Translations under genes and position numbers: made by a program | The notes under the pieces: generated by a model | Databases searched by the model: none | The model's input: the letters and a program-made list of their open reading frames with translations, nothing else | Told to the model about the DNA's origin: nothing | Part shown: positions 42,165 through 50,161 of the stretch, in pieces | Position numbering within the stretch: position 1 is the stretch's first letter | Layout of the letters: every line of letters starts with the position of its first letter | Assembly: GCF_001941485.1 (NCBI RefSeq) | Contig: NZ_CP009247.1 | Coordinates: 1,550,001 to 1,614,000, forward strand | Length of the DNA stretch: 64,000 bases | Reading direction: 5' to 3' | Origin: Corynebacterium frankenforstense DSM 45800 | GTDB taxonomy: Bacteria > Actinomycetota > Actinomycetes > Mycobacteriales > Mycobacteriaceae

Positions 42165-43682
42165 TCAGAAGGGCACCGGGGCGGCCGGGTCGTAACCGAT
42201 CTTTTCGTTATGCGCTGCCCGGTCCGCCTCACCCCGAGCCCTGGCCCGCTCCTCAGCCTGCCGGCGGTGCTCCGCCACCGTCATCGCAAGACGCGCCCCA
42301 CCCGGTGTCAGAGGCCCGTCCGGGACGCTGACCTGGAAGATGTTGCCCGGCAACAACCACACCGTCATCCCCGACACCGGATCGTGGAGGTATTTGACCT
42401 GCCCGTCGGTCTTCAGGTTGTGCCAGTGCTGCGACACCCGAGAGGCATTATCCAGTGCCGTGGCCCCGCCCTCCTCGTGAGGGATCCGGTGCTCGAACTG
42501 CGTGGCCGGTGTCTTCGTCGTCGACGACGGACCAGAACAGTCCGCGTGCACACCCGTAACCCAGGCGTCCAACCCCATCGTCGGGTCATGGGCGGCGGTT
42601 TCCTCCTGCCGGCCCACGGTGGCGTCTTTGACGACGGTGACCATCTCCTCCCAGCGGGCCTGCGCGGCAGGCGACAGCCAGCCGGCACCGGGCAGCCACA
42701 TCGGCGCTTCGGTCAGATCACCGGCCTGGTAGACCCACTTGGTGACCGTGACGGTGGTGTTGTCGGTCAACGTGTCGTAGAACGCCTGGGTCAGACTCGT
42801 CCCATCGGAGATGGATTTCGTCTGCAGCACGGCGTTGAGGATGCTGGCCTGATCATCGGGCAGGGTGATGCGGTACTCGGTCACCCCGGCAATCGAGTCG
42901 TCGGTCTCGAAGATGCCGGGTATCGGTGCGGGTGTGCCGTCGTCGTCGAAGTCGCGGGGCAAGCGGATCTCGGGGTCGTAGAGGTTGACCAGTTCGTTGA
43001 TCTTGTCGCTGATCTTCGAGGTCGTCGGCAACGCCTGCCTCGGTGCGGTCGGGGTCAGAAAGTCGGTGATGCCTTCATCGATGCGGTCCAGGATCTCGGG
43101 GTCTTTCACGGCCATGACGGCAGCGCCGATGGTGCGAAGGGAGGTGACCTCGATGTGGAAGAGCATCTCCTGCAGTGCCTTCAGACGGGGCAGTTTGTCG
43201 ATGTAGGCGCCGAGCGAGGTCACGTAGGAGTCTTTGATCGTGTAGCGGCTGACTGCGGTGGAGGCGGCCATGCGTGTCGAGTAGGCGGTGATGGTCTCGT
43301 CGGCGCGGGGTTGGTTGTCCATCCAGATCTCGTAGTCGAGGCGTCGCTTCAATTGGCTTTTCACGGCCACGGGGTCGGTCTGGTCGGTATTCGAGAAGTA
43401 GTTGGGTGGGTTGGTGCCGTCTTTTTGTGGGATGTGTCCTGCGGGGGCCTGGTTTTTCCGCCACCGGTTGGCCCGCATCAGGCGCAGTTCCGCCTCGCGT
43501 CGGTTACGGGCGGCTTGGCGGGCGCGGAGTCGGGTCTTGATTTTCTTGGCGGCGATGCGTTGGCGCCGGCTGGTCTCCTGCCCGATGGCCGTGCGGCGGG
43601 CTTGGGGGATTCCGAGCCTCTTTTTGATGTGGGTGTTCGATCCTTTGTGGTGGCCTTTTCGTTGTCCCCGGTGGTGTCTCAT
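42165..43682 (-). CDS. HNH endonuclease domain protein (DUF222/13E12-like)
   Basis: 505 residues. The N-terminus (about 1-75) is very basic (KRLGIPQARRTAIGQETSRRQR). The central region (about 90-380) is helical and of DUF222-like character. The C-terminal HNH motif is EHRIPHEEGGATALDNAS-x4-HWHNLK, with the expected His, Asn and His; the usual zinc cysteines are absent. Base composition is visibly lower in GC than its neighbours, a sign of transfer. Such proteins are multi-copy in actinobacteria (REP13E12-like) and of unknown role. AAAGGACC precedes the ATG. The upstream leader is unusually A/C-rich on the coding strand. Confidence 0.8.
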   Translation of the reverse strand: MRHHRGQRKGHHKGSNTHIKKRLGIPQARRTAIGQETSRRQRIAAKKIKTRLRARQAARNRREAELRLMRANRWRKNQAPAGHIPQKDGTNPPNYFSNTDQTDPVAVKSQLKRRLDYEIWMDNQPRADETITAYSTRMAASTAVSRYTIKDSYVTSLGAYIDKLPRLKALQEMLFHIEVTSLRTIGAAVMAVKDPEILDRIDEGITDFLTPTAPRQALPTTSKISDKINELVNLYDPEIRLPRDFDDDGTPAPIPGIFETDDSIAGVTEYRITLPDDQASILNAVLQTKSISDGTSLTQAFYDTLTDNTTVTVTKWVYQAGDLTEAPMWLPGAGWLSPAAQARWEEMVTVVKDATVGRQEETAAHDPTMGLDAWVTGVHADCSGPSSTTKTPATQFEHRIPHEEGGATALDNASRVSQHWHNLKTDGQVKYLHDPVSGMTVWLLPGNIFQVSVPDGPLTPGGARLAMTVAEHRRQAEERARARGEADRAAHNEKIGYDPAAPVPF

Positions 43683-43836
43683 GGTCCTTTCTACCCCCTG
43701 GTTATGTGGTGTGTGCTGGCGTTTTGTTGTGTCTTGTGTGTTCGGGTTTCAGTGTAGTGGAGGGGTGTGACACGGGTCGATTATGCGTTCGAATTTGGGT
43801 CGTGAGCTTGGCTTGGGCGGGTCCCGGATGGTGGTT
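43683..43836 (-). promoter_or_regulatory. A/C-rich leader and promoter region of the HNH gene
   Basis: On the minus strand the first 70 nt upstream of the HNH start are nearly free of G and T (ACACAAGACACAACAAAACG). A -10 candidate TACACT lies at 43756 to 43751, giving a leader of about 65 nt. The region up to 43836 is clearly less GC-rich than the surrounding chromosome. No ORF here looks real. Confidence 0.45.
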
Positions 43837-44355
43837 GCAGTAGGTCATTGCGCCGACGTTCCGAAGTCGCCATCGGCGGGGCTGGATGGGGACTGCAGTA
43901 GGTCACTGCGCCGGGCTCGAGGGGCGATTGAAACGACCGACTGGCGGATCCGGCAGTAGATCAGTGCGCCGGGGTTGAGTGGGCGACGGTCTGTGGCCTC
44001 GCCGGTGCCGGCCGGATCCCGGAGTGGATCGCTGCACCACCGTCCCAACACCAGCATCCGCGGGACTTGATGGGGATTGCAGTAGGTCACTGCATCGGTG
44101 CCGAGATGGAGGAGGCCCGTGGTGTCGCGGGTGCCAGCCCGGGTATTGCGGGGGTTACTGCGTTGCGATCTCGAGGCCGGCACTCGAGGGCCCGGGCGGT
44201 CCTTGCAGTGAGTTACTGCATCGGGTGCCAGCGGTCGGCAGGCTCTCGGGACCGGTGGGGCGCGGCGGTCGACTCAAGGCTGGCGGTAGATCACTGCACC
44301 GCCATCTTGGGGCGGACATGCATCCGGGGACGGCACAGCCGCAGTAGATCACTGC
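43837..44355. repeat. Array of nine spaced 15-bp palindromes
   Basis: Gene-free region between dapF and the HNH gene. Consensus GCAGTAGRTCACTGC, usually followed by RCC or ATC. Copies start at 43837, 43895, 43953, 44021, 44079, 44148 (14-bp degenerate form), 44205, 44283 and 44341. Start-to-start distances are 58, 58, 68, 58, 69, 57, 78 and 58 bp, that is 58 plus steps of about 10. The arms GCAGT/ACTGC are inverted, and several changes keep pairing through G-T wobble. The intervals differ from one another, except that some copies share a GATGGGGAYT stretch before the palindrome or a GGGYTYGAG stretch after it. Confidence 0.85.
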
Positions 44356-44383
44356 GCCGCCCGGCCCCGGCCCCCGAAAACTG

Positions 44384-45367
44384 CTAGAGCACCATCTCGC
44401 CGGTGGCGACGATGCGGGACGGGCCGGTGAGCGTCGCCTCGACGGCGGGAGCGCCTTCAGCGCCCTCAGCACGACCAGCACCCTGCTGCCCCCGCTCCCC
44501 CGTCTCCTCGATCTCGACGACGACCTCACCGCCGGGCACCCGGACGGTGACCGCACCGGTGGCCACGCCGGCGTCGGCGAGCGCGGCCGTCGCCGCGGCG
44601 ACGGTGCCGGTACCGCAGGAGCGGGTCTCGCCCACGCCGCGCTCCCACACACGCATGGTGACCGCGCCGTCGGAAAGCGGGGTGAGCACCTCGACGTTGA
44701 CGCCGGCCGGGAAGAACTCGGGGTCGAACTCGGGCGCGCACAGCGCCAGATCCCGGATCGTCGCCGCGTCCGCGTCCGGCAGCACGGCCGCCAGGTGCGG
44801 GTTGCCGACGTCGACGCCGAGCCCGGCGAAGTCGAAGTCCCCCATCCGTGCCGTCGACACCCCGGTCACGGTCGCCGCACCCATGCGCACGCTGACGCGC
44901 GCGTCGTACTCCGAGCACTCGAGGACGCGCACCTGGCGGGCCCCGGCGCGCGTGCCCACGGTGAACTCGTCGGTGTCGACGAGCCCGCGCGAGCGCAGCC
45001 AGTGGGCGAAGACGCGCACGCCGTTGCCGCACATCTCGGCGACCGAGCCGTCGGCGTTGCGGTAGTCCATGAACCAGTCGTCCCCGGCGACGCCCTCGGG
45101 CAGCGCGGGGATCTCGCCGGCGGCCACGAGAGCCCCGGCGCGCACCACGCGCAGCAGGCCGTCGCCGCCGATGCCGGCGCGGCGGTCGCACACGGCGGCG
45201 ACGCGCTCGGGCGGGAACGCCACCGCGGCGTCGGGGTCGGAGACGATGACGAAGTCGTTCTCGGTGCCGTGGCCCTTGGCGAAGGGCGTCACGACCGCGT
45301 TCGAAGCGTTCGAAGCGTTAGAGGCGTTCGAGGCGTCAGAGACAGAAGAAGCAGACTCAGCGTTCAC
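44384..45367 (-). CDS. dapF: Diaminopimelate epimerase
   Basis: Interconverts LL- and meso-diaminopimelate for lysine and peptidoglycan. 327 residues; core motifs [11 protein letters not shown] (about 32-42), [21 protein letters not shown] with the first catalytic Cys, and [16 protein letters not shown] with the second. The N-terminal 24 residues are a low-complexity (ASN)n extension not typical of DapF. Even so the GTG at 45367 is a good start: -10 box TAGACT lies 7 nt upstream, predicting a leaderless mRNA. A second low-complexity Glu/Gly-rich insert lies near the C-terminus. It is downstream of miaA. Confidence 0.94.
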   Translation of the reverse strand: MNAESASSVSDASNASNASNASNAVVTPFAKGHGTENDFVIVSDPDAAVAFPPERVAAVCDRRAGIGGDGLLRVVRAGALVAAGEIPALPEGVAGDDWFMDYRNADGSVAEMCGNGVRVFAHWLRSRGLVDTDEFTVGTRAGARQVRVLECSEYDARVSVRMGAATVTGVSTARMGDFDFAGLGVDVGNPHLAAVLPDADAATIRDLALCAPEFDPEFFPAGVNVEVLTPLSDGAVTMRVWERGVGETRSCGTGTVAAATAALADAGVATGAVTVRVPGGEVVVEIEETGERGQQGAGRAEGAEGAPAVEATLTGPSRIVATGEMVL

Positions 45368-45374
45368 CGCTCCG

Positions 45375-45380
45375 AGTCTA
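45375..45380 (-). promoter_or_regulatory. -10 box for dapF, leaderless
   Basis: TAGACT on the minus strand (45380 to 45375), 7 nt before the GTG start of dapF and only 2 bp after the miaA stop codon. It lets dapF be transcribed apart from miaA. Confidence 0.5.
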
Positions 45381-45382
45381 GA

Positions 45383-46387
45383 TCAGGCCTGGCGCACATC
45401 GAGGACAGCCAGCGCCTCGCCCAGCGGGTCGCCCGCGGCGTCCAACCACCGGATGCGCTTGTCCCGGCGGAACCAGGAGCGCTGCCGGCGCACGTAGCGC
45501 CGCGTGCCGGACTCGGTGCGCTCGACGGCCTCCTCCGCGCTGAGCAGCCCGGCGCGCATGTCGAGCACCTGCGCGTAGCCGATGGCCCGACCGGCGGTCG
45601 ACTCGCGCTGCAGCCCCGCGGCCACGAGGCGGTCGACCTCCTCGACGAGCCCGGAGTCGAACATGGCGCGGGTGCGCCGGGCGATGCGGTCGTTGAGCCA
45701 GGCGCTCTCGGTGGAAAGCCCCAGGATCCGCGTGCCCCAGCGGGGAGGCTGGTCGCGCGGCGGCTGGCTGGCGGCGAAGGGCCGCCCGGTCAGCTCGACG
45801 ACCTCGAGGGCGCGGGCGATGCGCCGCCCGTCGTTGTCCTCGATCACGCGCGCGGCCTCCGGGTCGACGCGCTCGAGCTCGGTGTGCAGGCCCGGCGCGC
45901 CGAGCTCCTCGAGGCGGGCCAGGTACCGGCCGCGCACCTCCGGATCGGTGGGCGGGAAGGTGAAGTTGTCCACGAGGGCCTGGTAGTAGAGCATCGACCC
46001 GCCGACGAGCACGGGCACCCGCCCACGCCCGCGGATCGCCTCGACGTCGGCGGCGGCCTCGCGCTGGTAGCGGGCCACGGAGGCGGGCTCGGTGACGTCG
46101 AGGACGTCGAGCTGGTGGTGCGGGATGCCGCGGCGCTCGGCGACGGTGAGCTTGGCGGTGCCGATGTCCATGCCGCGGTAGAGCTGCATGGAGTCGACGT
46201 TGACCACCTCGCCGCCGAGGTGTTCGGCGAGCGCGAGGCCGAGCTCCGACTTGCCGGAGGCCGTCGGCCCCACGACGGCGACCGGGCGCGGCGCGGCGCC
46301 GGCGGCGCCCACGGAGCCCTCGAAGCCCTCGGAGCCCTCGGCACCCTCGGAGCCCTCGGCGCCTGCAGAAACAGAGGAGGAGACCAT
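45383..46387 (-). CDS. miaA: tRNA dimethylallyltransferase
   Basis: Adds the dimethylallyl group to A37 of tRNAs reading UNN codons, the first step toward ms2i6A; MiaB, encoded 4 kb away, does the next. 334 residues: P-loop [11 protein letters not shown] (40-50), [17 protein letters not shown], the catalytic region [12 protein letters not shown], and the C-terminal [21 protein letters not shown]. The first 33 residues are an acidic Gly/Ser/Glu repeat absent from typical MiaA. The ATG directly follows the TAA of the gene upstream. Confidence 0.95.
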   Translation of the reverse strand: MVSSSVSAGAEGSEGAEGSEGFEGSVGAAGAAPRPVAVVGPTASGKSELGLALAEHLGGEVVNVDSMQLYRGMDIGTAKLTVAERRGIPHHQLDVLDVTEPASVARYQREAAADVEAIRGRGRVPVLVGGSMLYYQALVDNFTFPPTDPEVRGRYLARLEELGAPGLHTELERVDPEAARVIEDNDGRRIARALEVVELTGRPFAASQPPRDQPPRWGTRILGLSTESAWLNDRIARRTRAMFDSGLVEEVDRLVAAGLQRESTAGRAIGYAQVLDMRAGLLSAEEAVERTESGTRRYVRRQRSWFRRDKRIRWLDAAGDPLGEALAVLDVRQA

Positions 46388-46978
46388 TTACCCGACCTCC
46401 ACCGTCAGGCGCGCGAGGTAGCGCCCGACGCCCGTGGTGGTGTCGGCGTCGACGAGCTCGGCGTCGACGACGGGGAACCCCGCCAGCTCGAGCCACAGCT
46501 CGGGCTCGAGCACGCCGGCGGCGCGCAGGTCCGCGGCCGACCACGGCTCGGGGGCCTCGCCGGCGAGCAGCGCGCGGCACCAGGCGTCGGCCTCGGCCGC
46601 GCCGTCGAGGAGCGCGAGCGGGGCGCGCGCGGTCAGCCCCGCCGAGCCGTCCAGGGCGAGCAGGGTGAGCGCCTCCGGGTCGGGACGGTCCAGGGAACCG
46701 CGCGCGGCGCGCACCGGGACGTCGACAATTGAGCGTTGCACCAGCTCGGGGAGGTAATTGCCGACGTCGTGCCGCACCTGCGGTGCGCCCCAGGCGCCGA
46801 GGGAGCCGGTGCGGGCGGTGTACCACCGCCGGTCGCGGGAGCCGACGAGGTCGAGCGGGCGGTCGGCGGTGACGAGGGCGCGCACACCGGCGGCGAGGCG
46901 CCGGGCGGGCTCGTCGCGCGGCGCGAGCTCGGGGACGAGGGCCGGGCTTCCCGGCATGGCCACGATTGTCGCGTGCAT
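46388..46978 (-). CDS. Conserved hypothetical protein upstream of miaA (Rv2728c-like position)
   Basis: 196 residues, Ala/Leu-rich, no membrane helix or signal peptide. The segment DRPLDLVGSRDRRWYTARTGSLGAWGAPQVRHDVGNYLPELVQ and a C-terminal AGFPVVDAELVDADTTTGVGRYLARL suggest an enzyme of the LigB/class III dioxygenase-like fold, but the metal ligands are not evident. The same place next to miaA is held by Rv2728c in M. tuberculosis. A -10 box TAGGCT (minus, 46990 to 46985) lies 6 nt before the ATG, predicting a leaderless mRNA. Function unknown. Confidence 0.65.
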   Translation of the reverse strand: MHATIVAMPGSPALVPELAPRDEPARRLAAGVRALVTADRPLDLVGSRDRRWYTARTGSLGAWGAPQVRHDVGNYLPELVQRSIVDVPVRAARGSLDRPDPEALTLLALDGSAGLTARAPLALLDGAAEADAWCRALLAGEAPEPWSAADLRAAGVLEPELWLELAGFPVVDAELVDADTTTGVGRYLARLTVEVG

Positions 46979-47094
46979 GCCTCGAGCCTAACCGGCTAGA
47001 TTGTTGGCAACGGGGCGCACCGCCCCTGCCCCACCCGTCGACCCGGTCGCGGGCCCCGCCCGCGGCACTGACCTCCACCGAAGGAGACAGACGC

Positions 47095-48456
47095 ATGACT
47101 GACCCGACCCCCGGCACGCCCACCCCGTCGCCGCGGCCCACCCCCGGCGCGATGCCGGGCCGGATCCCCACCCCCGGCGATCTCGCGCGGCCCGCGGCGA
47201 CCCCGAAGCCGAAGCCGACGCCGAAGCCCGCGCCGGCGCAGGACCCGCACCGCTTCGGGCGCGTCGCCGAGGACGGCACCGTCTACCTGGTCACGGCGGA
47301 CGGCGAGCGCGAGATCGGGCAGTGGCAGGCGGGCACGCCCGAGGAGGGGCTGCGCCACTTCGCGGGCCGCTACGACGACCTGGTCACCGAGGTCGCCGTG
47401 CTCGAGTCGCGCCTGTCGAGCCACCCCGAGGACGCCGACGCCATCCGCGCGCAGGCCGCCACGCTGGCCGAGGGCCTCGACGAGGCCGCCGTCATCGGCG
47501 ACATCGAGGCGCTGCGCGCACGCCTGGGCCGCATCCGCCGGGAGGCGGGCGACGCGAAGGGCCGCGTCGAGGAGTCGCGCAAGCGGCGCCGCGAGGAGGC
47601 CGTCGCCGCCAAGGAGAAGCTGATCGCGGAGACCGAGGACATCGCGGAGAACTCCACGCAGTGGAAGGCCGCCGGCGACCGCATCCGCGCCATCCTCGAG
47701 GAGTGGAAGAAGATCCGCGGCATCGACCGCGCCACCGACGACCGGCTGTGGAAGCGCTACGCGCGCGCCCGCGACGCCTTCCACCGCCGCCGCGGCGCCC
47801 ACTTCGCCGAGCTCGACCGGGGCCGCGCAGCCGCCAAGCGCCGCAAGGAGGAGCTCGTCGAGCGCGCCGTCGCGCTGCAGGACTCCACCGAGTGGCGCGA
47901 GACCGCGCGCGCCTACCGCGACCTGATGCAGGAGTGGAAGGCCGCCGGGCGCGCGCCGCGGGAGGCCGACGACAGGCTCTGGGAGCAGTTCCGCGCCGCG
48001 CAGGACAAGTTCTTCGGCGCGCGCGACGCCGTCAACGCGGAGAAGGACCGCGAGTTCGCGGCCAACGGCGAGGCCAAGGACGCGCTCATCGCCGAGTACG
48101 AGCCCCTGATCGACCCGGACAAGAACCTCGACCAGGCCCGCGCGAAGCTGACCGAGCTGCAGGAGAAGTGGGACGAGATCGGCTACGTGCCCAAGTCCCG
48201 CATGCGGGAGCTCGAGGACAAGATCGCCGGCCTGGAGAAGCGGGTCACCGACGCCGAGCGATCGAAGTGGCGCCGCACCGACCCCGAGGCCCAGGAGCGC
48301 GCCGCGCAGTTCACCCGCCGCGTCGACGAGCTCACGGCCCAGGCCGAGCAGGCCGAGGAGCGCGGCGACGCGAAGAAGGCGGAGCAGCTGCGCGCGCAGG
48401 CCGCCCAGTGGTCCGCCTGGGCCGAGACCGCCGCCGAGGCGCTCGAGGACCGCTGA
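47095..48456 (+). CDS. DUF349 coiled-coil protein (Rv2731-like)
   Basis: 453 residues. A Pro/Thr-rich disordered N-terminus (about 1-50) precedes several DUF349 repeats: IAENSTQWKAAGDRIRAILEEWKKI, LQDSTEWRETARAYRDLMQEWKAAGRA and the ARAKLTELQEKWDEIGYVPKS block. Long charged helices suggest a coiled coil. The C-terminal helix is Ala/Gln/Glu-rich. Homologues lie between miaA and miaB in mycobacteria. ATG with AAGGAGAC 8 nt upstream; a TAGATT -10 candidate near 46997 gives a leader of about 90 nt. Biochemical role unknown. Confidence 0.82.
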   Translation: MTDPTPGTPTPSPRPTPGAMPGRIPTPGDLARPAATPKPKPTPKPAPAQDPHRFGRVAEDGTVYLVTADGEREIGQWQAGTPEEGLRHFAGRYDDLVTEVAVLESRLSSHPEDADAIRAQAATLAEGLDEAAVIGDIEALRARLGRIRREAGDAKGRVEESRKRRREEAVAAKEKLIAETEDIAENSTQWKAAGDRIRAILEEWKKIRGIDRATDDRLWKRYARARDAFHRRRGAHFAELDRGRAAAKRRKEELVERAVALQDSTEWRETARAYRDLMQEWKAAGRAPREADDRLWEQFRAAQDKFFGARDAVNAEKDREFAANGEAKDALIAEYEPLIDPDKNLDQARAKLTELQEKWDEIGYVPKSRMRELEDKIAGLEKRVTDAERSKWRRTDPEAQERAAQFTRRVDELTAQAEQAEERGDAKKAEQLRAQAAQWSAWAETAAEALEDR

Positions 48457-48457
48457 G

Positions 48458-49474
48458 TTGCGCGCCGTCCAGGTGCCGCCGGGCGCCGAGGACGCCGTGC
48501 GCACCTTCTGCTTCACCGCGAACCTGCTGGCCCAGGAGGCCACGGGCACCCCGGCGGCGGCCGTCGCCGTCGAGGACGTGCACACCCAGCTCGTCGGCGG
48601 CGACCCGCTCGCCCCACGCTCGGTGCTGCTCGCGCTCGTCGACCAGCCCGGCCCGGCCGCCGTCGGCGAGTTCGGGCTGCCGCTGATGGCCGACCCCGAC
48701 GCCGAGGCCGCCGGCTTCGCGCACGTGATCCTGCCGGCCGAGGACGCCCGGCGCCTCGCCGCCGTGGAGATCGTGCCCGACGTCGGGCTGTGCCCGCCGG
48801 CGCCGACCCCGCTTGACGACGTCCCGCAGCTCGCCGAGGCGGTTCAGTGCCTGGTCGACGCCGCCGCGGGCGTGGCCCGCGCCGCCGGGCGCGACACCCT
48901 GCAGGCGTTCACCCGCGACCCGCGCTTCGGCGGGCTGTTCGAGGCCTGCGGCTTCGCGCACGCGCTGACCGAGGTGCAGGCCGTCGCCGACTTCGGCGGC
49001 GCCCCGGACCCCGGCGTGGTGGTGGTCGAGGACCTCGCCGTGCCCGAGGAACTGGTCGAGGGCGTCTGCGCGCTCTTCGCCGTCGACGACGCCGACAGCG
49101 CCCACGGGGCCCTGGCCGTCGCGCCGGAGCCGTGGGACCGCGCCCGCCTCGAGCGCACCCGGGCGCGCCTGGCGGCCGAGGGCACCCACGGGGTGATGAC
49201 GGTGCTCGTCGAAAACGGCCGGCCGGTCGCACTGGCGGAGGCCTACCGCACCGCCGGGCAACGCGCCGACGTCGCCGAGCACGGCACCACGGTGGTGGCG
49301 CGCGGGCGTCGTCAATCGGGGCTGGGCACGCGCGTCACGCGCGCACTGCTCGCGCTCGGCGAGGGCGGGTTCTTCCTGACCTACTCCCCCGACGACCCGG
49401 CCGCCGCCGGGCTGGCGCGGCGGCTCGGGGCGCGCGAGCTGGCACGGCTGGGCTCCTTCGAGCTGCGCCTCTAG
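48458..49474 (+). CDS. GNAT-like acetyltransferase-fold protein
   Basis: 338 residues starting with TTG at 48458, 2 nt after the stop codon of the DUF349 gene. It appears to contain two GNAT-like halves: AAVGEFGLPLMADPDAEAAGFAHV with a following helix (about 65-165), and VALAEAYRTAGQRADVAEHGTTVVARGRRQSGLGTRVTRALL (about 250-300), where RGRRQSGLGT resembles the acetyl-CoA loop Q/R-x-x-G-x-G/A. The substrate is unknown. The stop codon overlaps the stop codon of the convergent membrane gene in a shared CTAG. Confidence 0.65.
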   Translation: MRAVQVPPGAEDAVRTFCFTANLLAQEATGTPAAAVAVEDVHTQLVGGDPLAPRSVLLALVDQPGPAAVGEFGLPLMADPDAEAAGFAHVILPAEDARRLAAVEIVPDVGLCPPAPTPLDDVPQLAEAVQCLVDAAAGVARAAGRDTLQAFTRDPRFGGLFEACGFAHALTEVQAVADFGGAPDPGVVVVEDLAVPEELVEGVCALFAVDDADSAHGALAVAPEPWDRARLERTRARLAAEGTHGVMTVLVENGRPVALAEAYRTAGQRADVAEHGTTVVARGRRQSGLGTRVTRALLALGEGGFFLTYSPDDPAAAGLARRLGARELARLGSFELRL

Positions 49475-50151
49475 TCGGTCTTGTTCTCGGTGTTCTGCGC
49501 TCGGCGCTGCGCGCGGCGGCGCGAGCGGTCGCGGCGGTCGTCGACGAGCAGCGGGTTGTCCCCCGGGTTCCGGCTGGCCTCGCGCTGGGCGCGGGCGACC
49601 TCGTCGACGTCGTCGGTCTCGGCGCGGGCGCGGGCGAGCTCGCGCTGTTCGGGCGAGCGGCGCAGCACGGTCATCGCGTAGGCCACGAAGGCGACGATGA
49701 CCACCGCGATCATCAGGTAGGTGCCCACGCCGAGGGTGACGTCGGCCTCGGAGCCGGGGCGCTGCAGGCGCAGCCAGACGGCGAGCAGCGAGTAGGCCAC
49801 CGCGACGGTGGTGATCATCCAGGCGATCAGCGCCAGGGCGGTGCGCCGGGTGATGAGTGTCGCCGTGGTGAACACGCCGATGCCCAGCAGGCACAGCACC
49901 GCGAAGACGTACTCGGTCAGCTTGACCCCGGCGTCGGCCGCGGTGCCGCTGAAAGTGACCACCTGCCAGCCCTGCACGCCGGTGACCTGCGGCAGCAGCA
50001 GGGTGACGAAGTAGACCACCGTGGCGCCGAGCAGGACAAAGTAGGCGCCGCCCAGCTCCACGTGGCGGGCGGAGACCTTCTCGCGCTGGGCCAGCTCGCG
50101 GGCGGAGGGCTCGCGGGCGGAGGGCTCGTTCGGTGCGGTGTTCTCGGACAT
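49471..50151 (-). CDS. Four-helix membrane protein (Rv2732c-like)
   Basis: 226 residues from ATG at 50151. A polar N-terminus with a short PSARE repeat, then four membrane helices: about 34-55, 80-100, 108-130 and 145-165. The last 60 residues are highly charged (RRDRSRRRAQRRAQN). Position next to miaB and topology match Rv2732c of M. tuberculosis. A -10 box TAGGGT (minus, 50164 to 50159) lies 7 nt upstream, and its TAG is also the miaB stop codon. Function unknown. Confidence 0.72.
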   Translation of the reverse strand: MSENTAPNEPSAREPSARELAQREKVSARHVELGGAYFVLLGATVVYFVTLLLPQVTGVQGWQVVTFSGTAADAGVKLTEYVFAVLCLLGIGVFTTATLITRRTALALIAWMITTVAVAYSLLAVWLRLQRPGSEADVTLGVGTYLMIAVVIVAFVAYAMTVLRRSPEQRELARARAETDDVDEVARAQREASRNPGDNPLLVDDRRDRSRRRAQRRAQNTENKTD

Positions 50152-50161
50152 GTCCCTCACC

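Noticed and set aside
43837..44355. Reading the palindrome array as a CRISPR array
   Set aside because: The conserved unit is only about 15-18 bp, the intervals are 43, 53 or 63 nt, some intervals share sequence, and no cas gene is present.
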